Source of the DNA: Gracilaria caudata
Taxonomy: Eukaryota; Rhodophyta; Florideophyceae; Gracilariales; Gracilariaceae
Length of the DNA: 56,942 nucleotides
Assembly: GCA_030374735.1 (NCBI GenBank)
Contig: JASCIV010000056.1
Coordinates: 1 to 56,942 of the forward strand
Direction of reading: 5' to 3'
Part shown: piece after piece, positions 9,238 to 19,798 of the stretch
How the letters are laid out: every line of letters starts with the position of its first letter
How positions within the stretch are numbered: the stretch's first letter is position 1
Program-made: the position numbers and the translations under genes
The notes under the pieces: model-generated
The model's database searches: none
What the model was told of the DNA's origin: nothing
What the model saw: the letters and a program-made list of their open reading frames with translations, nothing else

Positions 9238-11628
9238 TTATACAAACAAATACATCGATCGACTTCGTCTCGAGATCATTTTCTTACTTCTTGCAGTCCC
9301 AACTATTCGCTCTAAGGAGAACGAATCATAGTTACCATACAAAGCAATCGAATGCACAGCCTGACCGGACTCCGCCGCCTCAGCTGTCATGTTAAGCAAT
9401 TCTGGATAGAAAGCAGCATTTTCAGGTAAAGAATACCATACTAGAGTGTTCGCTCCTCGAATCCAATATCGCCAATAAAAATGAAAACGTTCGGTGATCA
9501 ATACCATTGCTACAGATCCATCAAACAACCTTGATCTTGCTCTGGATACTTCATTTGGTTTCGAATATTCACACATGCTCGTGAATCTGATGGTCGGATC
9601 ATCATTTGCCAGGGAGACAAGCCTGTTCCTTACTCGAACATAATCGAAATACGTCGGGATGACAATGAGAGAACGAGAATTCACTAGTGACCGAAGCTGA
9701 GGAAGAACATTATCGAAAAAGAAATCAAAACGAGTGTCGAGGGCTTCCAAAGGCGACTCTACGTCTGGGAGTTTGAAAAAAGTTTGCCTTGCACTGACAA
9801 TCACATCGGTTGTTGCGCCATGCTCTCGAGGTTCTTGAACTATTTGAACTTTGCCGCTGTGATTGGAAAGCTTTCGGAACAGAGAAACAAATTCGGATTT
9901 GCGGTACTCGGATAACAGAATTGTTTGCCGAAAGTTTCGCATCAAATCGTCGAGACACCAATCTCGAACTCGAGAGAAATCTGTATCCCTTGTGCTGGAC
10001 GGCATTTGGTTCGTCATAGAGAGCGTGTGCTCTAAAGTCTCCCAATTTTGCATTGAAAATATGTGAAGACCATCAACTACACATATCTCTATAGAGCTTA
10101 GAAAGTCACAGTTTGCCACCTCAACCTTCGGCTTTCCAGAATCGGATCCTATTTTGGACTTCCATTCCACTGCTTCTTCTTTTTTCTGCTTCTCCAACTT
10201 CGCTTTGATGTCTTTCCCACTTGCCTTCTCCGCAAGTAAACGCCTTAAACCCAACGGGGATGCAATTATGATATCACTGGAATAAAAGTCATTGTAAAGT
10301 TTCATGCTTTTCTTCGTGAAGGCAATGCCCAGTTTAAAATCGTCGTCGATGTTACCTCGGAAGGTTCTGCGATGATCCTCTGGTTTTCGACGTTTCTTCT
10401 CTGCCTCAGAATTATCTCCATTTTCAGCAGGGTTTTGGTCGTCCTCTTGGTCGTCAGACATGTCCGGGGCAAATTCAGACTCAAATCTATCCTTGTTTGC
10501 AATTTGGGAAACATCCCCTTCTGAAGAATCTGCACCCACTGCTAAAGCTTGCAAACTTTTTACTACCTCATATGCAAGATTCTTCATCGGTAGAAGGATC
10601 AATACCCGCGGCCTGCTGTAACCTTGGTCTTTTTCGAGTTCCCAACCTTCTTGAGGTTTGGCCAGCTTGCTATCATTTCGAAGCACACGATTCCTACACC
10701 TCAGAACATGAGAAAGGCAATGTACGGTATACAGTCTTCGAAGCAAGTCATCATCCAATTTTGAGTACTTCCCGCATACAAAAATGTCGCGATATTCGCG
10801 AACAACAGCAACAAATGCGCGGTGAAGTCTTGTAAGCCTCGCGCCTTGTTTGTTCTGAAATTCGGTTTCCATCAATCTTTCCCACTTCTTGAAAAGGGAC
10901 GGACGCATTCCCATGTTCACCTCGTCGATACCGTCAAAGTCACTTGCAAACATTTTAGAACACGATGCAAAATGTTCGTTCGGAAGAGATACAGAAACGC
11001 GACCAAGACCAGCTATAGTGCCGAGTACTTTTGTGTTCTGTTCAATATCCTGTGGTATGATATCTGACCTAAAATGCTGATGCTCTCTAGCAGCCGCTGC
11101 ATAGTTTTCTGCTGTTAGAAGTTCAGCTGATGGCCCTATGTCACTTAAAGTTGTCGTTTCTTTTCTCTCCCTGAGATTACCCTCAGAGTCGACTTTCTGT
11201 AAACCTCTCTTCAGCGGGGAAGGAATCTGCTCCTCGGCATTTTCTTCGTTACCACTCCTAAGCGGCATATCTCGGAAAGTTCCAGCGTCCCCCAACTTAG
11301 AACTCGTTTTTAAAGAAGCAAGCAAGTTTTGATAAACGGATTGACGGTTTTTAAGTTTTTGAGCAACTAAGCGTTCCTGGGGGTCTGTTACAGGACCTTC
11401 TTCGAAAAACGCTGAAAAGGTTTGGCTGTCATCGTTCTGTGAATCCTGGTTGCTGGTTGACGCATTTCCCACAAACGTACTTTTCCGAACTCCTTGTCGT
11501 GCCAGAATGGCGGTTTGAATCTTTTCTTGTTTCCTTTCCCTTCTTTCTGCGACTTTTACAAGCGTCTGCTTACTTGGCCTTTTCTTTCTTATTCCTTGAG
11601 CTTTAGACGGTTTTCTGCTTCTCCCCAT
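9238..11628 (-). CDS. UTP25: UTP25, small-subunit processome protein
   Basis: The protein has 796 residues and no introns. Utp25 is a nucleolar component of the U3 snoRNA small-subunit processome and is required for 18S rRNA maturation. It has a DEAD-box-like fold that lacks proper helicase motifs. The N terminus is very basic (GRSRKPSKAQGIRKKRPSK), fitting nucleolar targeting. A long disordered stretch follows. The first helicase-like lobe shows RPRVLILLPMKNLAYEVV, and an acidic insertion lies near the middle. The second lobe carries the diagnostic order IVIPTYFDYVRVRN, ICEYS-like MCEYSKPNEVSRAR, ITERFHFYWRYWIRGANTL and ALYGNYDSFSLERIVGTAR. Length is close to the usual 720-800. The identification is strong from the C-terminal half. 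Confidence 0.88.
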   Translation of the reverse strand: MGRSRKPSKAQGIRKKRPSKQTLVKVAERRERKQEKIQTAILARQGVRKSTFVGNASTSNQDSQNDDSQTFSAFFEEGPVTDPQERLVAQKLKNRQSVYQNLLASLKTSSKLGDAGTFRDMPLRSGNEENAEEQIPSPLKRGLQKVDSEGNLRERKETTTLSDIGPSAELLTAENYAAAAREHQHFRSDIIPQDIEQNTKVLGTIAGLGRVSVSLPNEHFASCSKMFASDFDGIDEVNMGMRPSLFKKWERLMETEFQNKQGARLTRLHRAFVAVVREYRDIFVCGKYSKLDDDLLRRLYTVHCLSHVLRCRNRVLRNDSKLAKPQEGWELEKDQGYSRPRVLILLPMKNLAYEVVKSLQALAVGADSSEGDVSQIANKDRFESEFAPDMSDDQEDDQNPAENGDNSEAEKKRRKPEDHRRTFRGNIDDDFKLGIAFTKKSMKLYNDFYSSDIIIASPLGLRRLLAEKASGKDIKAKLEKQKKEEAVEWKSKIGSDSGKPKVEVANCDFLSSIEICVVDGLHIFSMQNWETLEHTLSMTNQMPSSTRDTDFSRVRDWCLDDLMRNFRQTILLSEYRKSEFVSLFRKLSNHSGKVQIVQEPREHGATTDVIVSARQTFFKLPDVESPLEALDTRFDFFFDNVLPQLRSLVNSRSLIVIPTYFDYVRVRNRLVSLANDDPTIRFTSMCEYSKPNEVSRARSRLFDGSVAMVLITERFHFYWRYWIRGANTLVWYSLPENAAFYPELLNMTAEAAESGQAVHSIALYGNYDSFSLERIVGTARSKKMISRRSRSMYLFV

Positions 11629-12171
11629 GTCGTGAGAAAACCAAATTTACAGGAGTTCTTGGAATATATGGGTGAAGGAAGTGTTTATATTAGAACGGCA
11701 TGGACCATTGAGCAAATAGGCAGTTGCATTCACCTACAAGTTCACACAAAAGTTTTGTTGTGGAGACTTTCAGCTCGGAGGACGACGTCGGCGTATCGTT
11801 GCGACGCCGAATACGAAACCAGCTTAACACAAATAACCAAATCGCCAGTGTCACCAATCATCGTAAAAAAAACTGTTTAAATCCGACAGGTGCAACGGTA
11901 CATTACAATTTTTTAGAGCCACAGGTAAGCATAAGAAATGCTTCCCTGCATTCCGCCACTTGTTCACACGTGTACAAGGGGAGGTAGGGATCTAGAATCA
12001 CGCCAGACCCACCGCCGGTCCGGCCCGTGACAGATCTATCCCAGAACGCATATCAACCTGGCAGCATCGGCAAAAGGTGGATCATCGTCGACCATCAACG
12101 CGTGTTGTGAGTCGAAAACAACGTGATCTACTGGATCCTCAGCCGAAGCATCATCTCAGCCTTGATTAAGG
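11629..12171. other. Divergent promoter of UTP25 and PHB2
   Basis: The 543-base stretch separates two divergent housekeeping genes. A CAG-GTAAGC donor-like site occurs near 11922, so a PHB2 leader intron is possible but unproven. The part nearest PHB2 is rich in CpG. Open frames on the plus strand look non-coding. Confidence 0.5.
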
Positions 12172-13081
12172 ATGTCAGGAGGAGGTTCAACTCAAGTTCT
12201 GGCCAATGCGCTGGGCCGTCTTGCGCGATACTCCATCGCGATGGGCGTTCTTGGCGGTATGGCACAAAGCTCGTTGTACGTGGTGAATGGAGGTGAACGA
12301 GCAGTGATATTTAACCGATTCACTGGAATTGAACAGCAAGTTCGTGGAGAGGTATGTGTGTTTTTTCTTGCATGTGTCTAAAGCCATGAGTGAGATTCTA
12401 ACTTGATCTGAACTGATGAAGGGAATGCATTTCAATATCCCGTGGGTGCAAAAACCGGTTATCTTTGACGTGAGAACTCGTCCTCGTGCGATCAGCTCTG
12501 TGACGGGAACGAACGATTTGCAGATGGTGAACCTGACACTTCGCGTTCTATCGAAACCGACCAAGGAAAAATTGCCCACGATATATTCCAGACTGGGACC
12601 CGACTGGGATGAACGTGTTTTGCCGTCCATTGCAAACGAAGTTTTAAAAGCCATTGTGGCCCAATATAACGCGGAACAATTGTTGACGCAGCGTGAAAAG
12701 GTTTCGCACCAAATCAGAGAAACCTTAACAGCGCGTGCGAAACAGTTTCACATTGAACTGGATGATGTATCGATGACGCATCTGACATTCGGAAGGGAGT
12801 ACGCGTCCGCGATTGAGGCGAAGCAAGTGACGCAACAGGAGGCTGAGCGATCGAAGTACATTGTGCAGGTGGCTGAACAGGAGAAAATTGCAGCAGTTGT
12901 GAGAGCGGAGGGAGAGAGTACAGCTGCGCAACTGATCTCTGATGCAATGGCTAAAAGCGGAGACGGTTTGCTTCAGCTCAGAAGGATTGAAGCTGCGAAG
13001 GAAATCGCTTCTACGTTGTCCAGGTCGAGAAATATTGTGTACTTGCCCAAGGGCTCAAACGTTCTATTGAACATGGGGTAG
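12172..13081 (+). CDS. PHB2: Prohibitin-2, two exons
   Basis: Exons 12172..12351 and 12422..13081 join in phase 0 to give 279 residues. Prohibitins form ring complexes in the inner mitochondrial membrane that scaffold respiratory complexes and proteases. An N-terminal hydrophobic anchor (about residues 15-38) is followed by the SPFH domain, seen as GGERAVIFNRF, HFNIPWVQKPVIFDVRTRPR and GTNDLQMVNLTLRVLSKP. A coiled-coil follows from about FGREYASAIEAKQVTQQEAE, and the end is IVYLPKGSNVLLNMG. The DLQMVN and LRRIEAAKEIA signatures favour PHB2 over PHB1. Without the short intron the first 60 residues, including the membrane anchor, would be lost. Length is slightly below the usual 290-310. Confidence 0.92.
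12352..12421 (+). other. Spliceosomal intron, 70 nt
   Basis: The donor is GTATGT, a TTCTAACTTG branch sequence lies about 20 bases before the acceptor, and the acceptor is GATGAAG. This is the shortest intron resolved in the window. Confidence 0.88.
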
Positions 13082-13707
13082 AACAGTTAGCAACATTTGC
13101 CGCGTGTAGCGTTTTGTAAAGCGTGTCGACGCATTGGTGGCGTGTGCTGGATCGCGCTGCACTGACCTGAGAGTCGAGAGTTGAGTCAAGCAGGCCGTGA
13201 ACACGATGGGTCGCGGGAGATGCGCAATGCTTGCTGGCGACACGGTGCGCGCGGGACGACTTACATGCTGACATGGCAGGTGGAACGTAGATACGTTCGT
13301 ATCTGGTGAGGATGCGATTCAATGTGCTCGTACACGTTGCGCGCGTGGAATTCGAGAAGGTTTCACGCGCGTCACGCGTCACGCGCCACGTGAAGTGAAG
13401 CCTGCCCTGACACGCCCCTTTGTACACCGGTACGTGCGCGCTGTGGCGAAGGGTGGGATGGGCGCTGTTCTGTCACGCTGGAGCCAGCTGCCGCCGTGTT
13501 TCTCCCATTCATCGCTCCTTCCGCCTTCTGAGAGACGTCGCATGAAGGCGCCGAGTTGCTCTTGAGAGACATTCACTTGCTTTTTACTCCCACTGGTTGC
13601 TCTTCCGCAGGAACTTTGTTTGCTTCTTCGTCCACTGCTGCTTCTTTTCTTTCCTTTCCTTTCCTGCGAGTGAGCTGCTCGTTTCGTGTTTCTGTTAGTT
13701 TGCCAAG
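13082..13707. other. CpG-rich intergenic region upstream of the PITP gene
   Basis: The 626-base stretch is rich in CACGCG/CGCG steps (for example 13366-13395). It holds a 7-bp dyad AGATACG-TT-CGTATCT at 13289-13304 and a long pyrimidine tract at 13630-13668. These look like promoter elements of the following gene. I see no coding sequence. Confidence 0.5.
13289..13304. promoter_or_regulatory. Dyad symmetry AGATACG-TT-CGTATCT
   Basis: Perfect 7-bp arms flank two bases, about 400 bases upstream of the PITP start codon. A dimeric regulator could bind here; function is not shown by sequence. Confidence 0.35.
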
Positions 13708-14645
13708 ATGCTTATCAAAGAGTACCGAATCTCTATGCCAATGACCTCTGCGGAGTGTAAGTAGTTGTTCCAGTCGATCAGAATGTTGCGTTTTTCTTTG
13801 TTTCGCGTTGCTTACTCTGCGTCGCTTTTCGTCTGCGTCTGTATTCTTCAGATTACATCGCGCAGTTGTACATGGTGGCAAAGTCCAGTCAAGAGGAGAC
13901 TGGAAAAACGGCCGGAGAGGGCATTGAAATCGTTCGCAACGAGCCGTTTGATCAAACCTCCGAAGTCAACATCTACAAAATGCCTCCAGGACAGTATACT
14001 GAGAAAATCATGCATTTGAAAAGCAAGCTGCCGAAGTTCATCGCCATGCTTGTTCCCGACTCAATGACCAACATTATCGAAAAGTCGTGGAACTCTTTCC
14101 CGTGGTGCAAGACAGAGTATAGCAACGCGTTTTTCGGCGAAAAGTTCTACATGTCTGTTGAGACCATGCACGCTGATGATAGAGGAACGCAGGAAAATGC
14201 TGTCAATCTGCCCGCCGAAGACCTTGCCAAACGTAAGGTCGATTACTTGAACATCGCTTGCGAGGACTCTTCGGTGCCTATGGCGAAGGGTGAAGATCCT
14301 ACCAAATTCCTCTCCAAAAAGACCGGACGTGGAAATCTCAGCAGCACTTTTATGGAGGATCATGATCCCATTATGACTTGTTATAAGGTTGTTAAGCTGC
14401 GTTTCAAGGTATTCGGATTGCAATCCAAGGCCGAACAGTGGGGTCAATTGTACGGTATCAGGAATCCCTTTTTGCTCTATCACAGGAAGATCTTTTGTTG
14501 GATTGATGAATGGTATGGCATGACCATCGATGATATTCGTGATATGGAGGATAAAACAGCTGAGATTACCAAGGAGAAACTTGAGGCGTCTATCAAGGCA
14601 AATCAGCGAAAGACTCATAGCAGGACTAAAGTTTCCTTAGCATGA
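13708..14645 (+). CDS. Class I phosphatidylinositol transfer protein, two exons
   Basis: Exons 13708..13756 and 13852..14645 join in phase 1 to give 280 residues, close to the 270 of animal PITP-alpha/beta. These soluble proteins exchange phosphatidylinositol and phosphatidylcholine between membranes. Exon 1 gives MLIKEYRISMPMTSAE, and exon 2 continues with YYIAQLYMVAK, reproducing the START-like beginning of the family. Further matches are NIYKMPPGQYTEKIMHLKSK, LVPDSMTNIIEKSWNSFPWC, KTGRGNLSS and the C-terminal FCWIDEWYGMTIDDIRDME. The C-terminal helix after this is basic, as in animal relatives. The fusion partners of RdgB proteins are absent. It sits 60 bases outside the CpG-rich interval that probably drives it. 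Confidence 0.92.
13757..13851 (+). other. Spliceosomal intron, 95 nt
   Basis: The donor is GTAAGT, a pyrimidine-rich 3' half ends in TTCTTCAG, and a weak branch candidate (GCTTACT) replaces the CTAAC seen in most other introns here. Confidence 0.88.
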
Positions 14646-15587
14646 ATTCGTTTTTGTTCTCTGGAGTATGCCTATATTCAACATTGACATTTTCACCGAC
14701 GGCACCAACAACAGGCTCATCATAACCTTGTAAAATGTGGGAGATAACTATACGTTCTTTGTCAGGTTTTTAGCATTGACTACCCCGTTTTGTCAGCTAT
14801 TGTGCTCTTGGTGTTTGTTTTCTGGTTGACATATGTGTATGGAACTGGTTACTTTCAGGCACCTTGTATCTCCCGCTGCGTTCATTTGCCCACCCAATGT
14901 ATTTGTGACAATGAAGTTTTGTTCTTTGCCAAGAAAAATAACGAGCCATGTATCGGCTGCACGTCAAAGCCTTGGACTCCCAAGGGTTAGAGCGATAGTT
15001 GATCTAACAGAACGACACCTAGACATATCACGTTATCCCAATGCAAGGCAGATCTGCTGTTTTAGATGGACACCGGAACAAAACCCATTTGTCTTGTAAA
15101 ATCCGCACCTCCGTTCATGAAGAGTGTTTTGACGTTACACCGTGAACGACGAGCATGCCCTGCTATTCAAATCACAGGGTTTCATAGAAAAGGAATAGTT
15201 CACCCTGATCCAAACTATAGCCATGACCATGCGCTCCTCTCCTCAGATACCCTCTACGTGGCTGGGTATGGAAGGGAGCATGGGCTGAGCACTTCGTGCC
15301 TCGCGATAAACACTACGGTGAAGGAATGCGCGCCCTAAAATGGACACACCCACAAAAGAAGAATCATATAATTCATCAACGAATTGAACGGGAAGGGAGT
15401 ACGCCTGTTGCAACTGTTTCCTTGTCGCAGTGCTGTTGTGTGACAAGAAACTACTCTTGTAGCGCTCTAACATCGTACTTGACAAAGTAAACACTACGTA
15501 CTTTTCATATACACCCTACAGCAAACAACTCCACTGCAGCATTGGACATCTCGAGTAACTATCTGCTTCTGTACTGGATTATTAGCA
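14646..15587. other. Gene-free interval of 0.9 kb
   Basis: The stretch follows the PITP gene and precedes a glycosyltransferase on the same strand. Overlapping short open frames at 14790-15338 (+) and 15243-15494 (-) have non-ATG starts or no recognisable product. I see no RNA gene, repeat or clear TATA element. Confidence 0.5.
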
Positions 15588-17603
15588 ATGTCGAGGCGGC
15601 CGTACCGGAGTTTGTTTCAGTCACAGCAGAGGAAACGATATGTTATTTCTAGATACACGCTTAAGGCAGGAAACAGTCCATACACTGTCAGATTCTGGAT
15701 AAGATGTTTCTTCCTTTCTTCCATCCTAACTCTCTTCACATCTTTGAGGTTTGCATCATCTCTTCGTCGCGTACAGCACCTTCCCGAAAAGGCCCGTCCA
15801 TTTACTTCCCTACGTGGAAATGGCGAAATTCGTCATTTTGACTACTCTTCGTCAAAAGTTCAGTCTGGAACGTCCCTGGTTGCAGCTTGCCAAAATGATC
15901 ATGAGAAGCTGCGCAGGTCTTTGCCAACATGGATCCAGCAACCGAGCTTGAATGAAATTATCGTTGTGGACTGGGGCTCTACACCTCCGTTGCGTTTGGT
16001 AGTGGAGGAGGTGGACATCCATTCTGAAATCTATGCCCCAATCCACATTGTGCACGTGCAAAATGCAGGTAAATGGATCGCATCTCAAGCGTTGAACTTT
16101 GCTTTCCAGGCTGCTCAGTACTCACAAGTTGTCAAGGTCAGCTGCTCGCACGAACTAGAACCCAACTTTATTGAGCACCACCAGCTTCAACAGAATAGTT
16201 TTGTCGTAGGTGGTCCGCATCTTGAAAGAATAAGAGATGAGGAGATTCATAAGGAAGTCTTGTTCATATCAAGAAAAGCGTTTGTTGATATCGGTGGCTA
16301 TGATGAGCGTCTTCGAGAAAGCGGAGCTGAGCACGAAGATCTTGTTGAACGTCTTTCTTCCAAGGGGATGCGCCGTGTGGATCTGGACTATGATATGATT
16401 AATGTTGTCTCAAACCATATCTATAACGAAGACTCTTTGAGTTCTCACTCGGCTCGAGTGGCGGTGGAAGTCGAGCTGGAGCTCAGGAAAAGATTGCCTC
16501 TCTGGAAACCTACTGACTTCAATGACACTGCTATTCTGGGGCGTAAAAACCTCGAAGACCAATGTCAATCAGCTTCTTTCAGACATCGTCTTGTCTATTA
16601 CTCAGACGTAAATAGGTCGGAAAGTGTTACGTCATTCCATGAAATCGCTAAACCTAATCTATTGCGCACAATTGAACAAAACATACTGTCAAGGAATCTA
16701 CAGAGAGACTTCAGCATCCCAGGTTGCATTCTGAACAATCTTGATTTACCATTACAGCAACAGCTCTTTACTTCTTTGTATAATCGAAGCACATCTATCC
16801 CGGGGACAAAACTCCTAATAGTGCATTGTTTCTCAAGTTTGCCGTCGCGAATCAACCTCTTGCTTTCAGGTCTGGCCCTTTCAAGACAAACAGGACGAGT
16901 TCCGATTGTTTTGTGGGAGCGAAGCGAAGAACATAAATCCATGAGGTTGAATACTGTTTTCAAAGTACCGCAACATGTTGTAGTGCTTCAAGATTTTTCT
17001 CGAGGCAATACTGTTCAGTGGGATAAATGCAAAGGAAAATCATTTTCAAGCAATGTTGCGTTGCAGTCTGCTGGGCGCAAGCCAATAACTCTGAGGGAGA
17101 ATAATCAAAATGTGGTATATGTGAAAACGGATATGCCACTGCAAAGTGAGAACATCAAGGTATTGAACGACAGACTGATGGCGAAGGAGTTCAAGAACTT
17201 GATCTTGGCCGACGGGATTGAACAAGCCCTGGCCAGCTTGAAAGACGTCGGGCTCGAATCATCGATTGGTTTATACGTTGGCACGCAGTCAGCCGTGAGG
17301 AACTCATCTCATGTGAGCAATCTAGAAGTTTTCACTGCAGTACAAGAAGAGATAAAAAACATAAGAAAGAAAAGAGGAATGGTTGAAGCAAAGGTGTACG
17401 TTGATGCTGAAAAGAGTTTTGTGCTCCGGTTCTACAAAAAAGAAAAGAATATGATAGATAATTCCTGGCTTCTCAAAGCTCGAAACGAGTTGGCTTTCTC
17501 TGAGCATTCAATTCGTATTTTTGCCCTTTCCAGGACCAGGACTTTTTCAAGTTTCTTAGACGATGAGACGAGTATTCTCATCGGGTTACTGCGACGTGTG
17601 TGA
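15588..17603 (+). CDS. Type II membrane glycosyltransferase with two catalytic-like domains
   Basis: The protein has 671 residues. A basic head and one membrane segment (about 36-59, WIRCFFLSSILTLFTSL) predict a Golgi type II protein. Residues ~90-300 resemble a GT2/GT7-type glycosyltransferase: LNEIIVVDWGSTPP, NAGKWIASQALNFAF, then IGGYDERLRESGAEHEDLVERL, which corresponds to the GGFDE..G.EDEDL acceptor/base region. The usual DxD metal site is not evident; its place reads KVSCSHELEPNF. The C-terminal half (~405-671) begins LLIVHCFSSLPSRINLLLSGLALS and LWERSEEHKSMR, a pattern like the G-N-R...LW start of fucosyltransferase-like (GT23/GT65/NodZ type) folds. A role in cell-wall or secreted polysaccharide assembly is inference; sugar specificity is unknown. 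Confidence 0.6.
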   Translation: MSRRPYRSLFQSQQRKRYVISRYTLKAGNSPYTVRFWIRCFFLSSILTLFTSLRFASSLRRVQHLPEKARPFTSLRGNGEIRHFDYSSSKVQSGTSLVAACQNDHEKLRRSLPTWIQQPSLNEIIVVDWGSTPPLRLVVEEVDIHSEIYAPIHIVHVQNAGKWIASQALNFAFQAAQYSQVVKVSCSHELEPNFIEHHQLQQNSFVVGGPHLERIRDEEIHKEVLFISRKAFVDIGGYDERLRESGAEHEDLVERLSSKGMRRVDLDYDMINVVSNHIYNEDSLSSHSARVAVEVELELRKRLPLWKPTDFNDTAILGRKNLEDQCQSASFRHRLVYYSDVNRSESVTSFHEIAKPNLLRTIEQNILSRNLQRDFSIPGCILNNLDLPLQQQLFTSLYNRSTSIPGTKLLIVHCFSSLPSRINLLLSGLALSRQTGRVPIVLWERSEEHKSMRLNTVFKVPQHVVVLQDFSRGNTVQWDKCKGKSFSSNVALQSAGRKPITLRENNQNVVYVKTDMPLQSENIKVLNDRLMAKEFKNLILADGIEQALASLKDVGLESSIGLYVGTQSAVRNSSHVSNLEVFTAVQEEIKNIRKKRGMVEAKVYVDAEKSFVLRFYKKEKNMIDNSWLLKARNELAFSEHSIRIFALSRTRTFSSFLDDETSILIGLLRRV

Positions 17604-18077
17604 AGAAACCCATCGTGGATTCGTTTCCGAGGATTGTCTCAAAAAGTTACCTACGACAGAAGGGTACGACGGTACCGACGGTAGTGCAAGGGCAAATTTG
17701 TTCAGAAGCAAGTAATCTTTCTTCAGTAATTTTCGTGTAGATATATTTTTGTTGATCCTTGTTTTCCAGGGCTTCTTCTGTGAAGAGCACCTCGCCTGTC
17801 CGAAGTCCTGTTTCTACCCTTGTATAGTTGTTCACGTTCTGTGCGTTTGCCTCGAGTTGCTGAACTCCACAACGATTGACGTCTACCAATCTCTGCAGGA
17901 AGCCATTTGCAGCGTATTTCACGCCACTGGTTTGTAACTTGAGTATACAAGAGCAACCCTGTCACACCCTGCACAGCTACTATTGTTCTTTCCGCGTCTT
18001 TGTCGCTCTAACTAACCTGTCGTGCTGAATCGTCTATATACCGTTCACAACGATTTTTCGAATATGTGAGAAGCACT
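17604..18077. other. Promoter interval of NAR1
   Basis: It holds an ACGGTA direct repeat around the palindrome CGGTACCG (17665-17685), a CTAACTAAC sequence at 18009-18017, and a TATATA element at 18034-18040. The CTAACTAAC could be a branch site of an unrecognised leader intron. No gene is seen. Confidence 0.45.
18034..18040 (+). promoter_or_regulatory. Possible TATA box for NAR1
   Basis: CTATATA lies about 40 bases before the ATG at 18078. If used, the 5' leader would be only about ten bases. Confidence 0.3.
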
Positions 18078-19553
18078 ATGGCAAGGAATGGAGCCCAGAT
18101 TTCCAATGTGTTGCGAATTACCGATGTAAATGATTTCCTCGCTCCATCTACGGCGTGTGTGCTACCTCTCGAAGGAGGGGCTCAGCCCTCATCAAATGGA
18201 AGGACAGATGTTATCAAGATAGGTGACGAGCCTGCTGGTTCGGTTCTAGCGCCAATTATACCTACACAGACTCCAGTATCTGGTATACCGAAAGCAAAAG
18301 TAACCATTAGCGATTGCCTTGCTTGCTCCGGTTGTGTGACGTCAGCTGAGACTGTGTTGTTGTCTAATGCAAGTCTTGAAACCTTTCGGGATTTTGTTAA
18401 AGCAGATGACTTGCTCAACTCGAGAAGGTTTTCGGTGGTTGCTCTTTCGCAGCAGTCTGTCGCTTCAATCGCAGTGCACTTTGGACTGCAAATGACGGAA
18501 ACAGCCAGGAAGCTTGCAACATTTTTGAAAGAAGTGTGTCACGTGGATCTCATTCTTGATCTCTCTCTTCCACGTCATCTGTCACTCATCGAAGCGAGCA
18601 AGGAGTTTATTGAACGATTTCGCAGCGGTAAGCAGCTCACAATAACCTCAAGCTGTCCAGGTTGGGTAACTTATGCGGAGAAGACTCAGGAAGACGTGGT
18701 TCTAGATTGCATATCATCGGTAAGGTCTCCTCAAGGCATGCTTGCATCATTAGCCCCACATTTTCGACCGTCATGCGATAGCAGACCGACTTGGGTCTGC
18801 ACAGTTATGCCGTGCCATGATAAAAAGCTCGAAGCGAGCAGGCCCGAATTTGGACGAGAGGAAGGTCATCAACGGATATCGACAGATATAGATTGCGTCT
18901 TGACAACAGGCGAGGTCCTGGAGCTTCTGGAAGAATATCAGTTTGATTTAGCTTCAGCAATAGAGACTGACCTGGATTCGAGATATTCAGCTTCTGGTAC
19001 CGAAGAGTTTGGAGTTAATGTTGGAAGTAGTTCAGGTGGATATGCTGAATTCATTCTCAGAGCAGCATCGAAGGAGCTGTTGGGTGTTGACCTGCCAGCG
19101 GGTAACATTATTACTGAAAGAGCTAGTAGATCTGGGGATTTGCTTACCGCTACCATTTCCAACGATGAGGGAAAAACTCTTACTTTTGCCACAGCATATG
19201 GTTTCCGATGCTTGCAGACGGTTTTGCGGAAAGTACGACAAGGACAGTGCAAGTACCATTATATTGAACTTATGGCATGTCCAGGAGGATGCACAAATGG
19301 AGGAGGGCAAATTTCAGTTCCCGAAGATAAAAACGGGGACTTAAGGAGCTGGAAGCATCAAACAGATAATCACTTGAAAACGGTAAACTCTGTTTTCCGT
19401 GCAGCGCCAAGCGTACCAGACCCGCATACCATTCCTGTCGTCCAAAAGTTGTACAAAGAGTTATCCGCTACGGGCAAATTGGGTGAACACGATCCGTTAA
19501 TGATGCAGATCCAATCTCGGAAAACAGATAGTTTAGCCTCTCTTTCTTGGTAG
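18078..19553 (+). CDS. NAR1: Cytosolic Fe-S assembly factor NAR1 / IOP1 (hydrogenase-like)
   Basis: The protein has 491 residues from the ATG at 18078. Nar1 (CIAO3 in humans) is an iron-only-hydrogenase-like protein that passes Fe-S clusters to the CIA targeting complex in the cytosol. The start LRITDVNDFLAPSTACV is a family hallmark. The N-terminal [4Fe-4S] site uses the Cys of PSTACV and the three Cys of SDCLACSGCVTS. The C-terminal cluster Cys lie in SSCPGWVTYAEK, TVMPCHDKKLEA and MACPGGCTNGGGQ. All eight expected Cys regions are present. It lacks the hydrogenase maturation context, so a true hydrogenase is unlikely. Its clients would include RNA polymerase III subunit C34, which is also encoded in this window. 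Confidence 0.93.
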   Translation: MARNGAQISNVLRITDVNDFLAPSTACVLPLEGGAQPSSNGRTDVIKIGDEPAGSVLAPIIPTQTPVSGIPKAKVTISDCLACSGCVTSAETVLLSNASLETFRDFVKADDLLNSRRFSVVALSQQSVASIAVHFGLQMTETARKLATFLKEVCHVDLILDLSLPRHLSLIEASKEFIERFRSGKQLTITSSCPGWVTYAEKTQEDVVLDCISSVRSPQGMLASLAPHFRPSCDSRPTWVCTVMPCHDKKLEASRPEFGREEGHQRISTDIDCVLTTGEVLELLEEYQFDLASAIETDLDSRYSASGTEEFGVNVGSSSGGYAEFILRAASKELLGVDLPAGNIITERASRSGDLLTATISNDEGKTLTFATAYGFRCLQTVLRKVRQGQCKYHYIELMACPGGCTNGGGQISVPEDKNGDLRSWKHQTDNHLKTVNSVFRAAPSVPDPHTIPVVQKLYKELSATGKLGEHDPLMMQIQSRKTDSLASLSW

Positions 19554-19798
19554 CCCGCCGCCGTGTTGATATTCTAACCATTACTATCACAAACGTCTTC
19601 AAGCCACTGTAGGAAGGCCACGTTTGTGTCCGCATCGTTTGCCAATACAGGCGTCAAGCTTCGAGAATATCCATGTGGGTGATGCAAGTTCCGCTAGGGG
19701 GCTAAGAACTCATCATGCGAACGTTACATCGCTTCGTCACTAAACCTATCCATGAAAGACCATGTGGAAAGTTAACTTTAATGCACGCAAAAGTCGAG

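Noticed and set aside
14790..14990. Secreted Cys-rich-looking 66-codon frame
   Set aside because: It begins at TTG with no ATG and overlaps other random frames.
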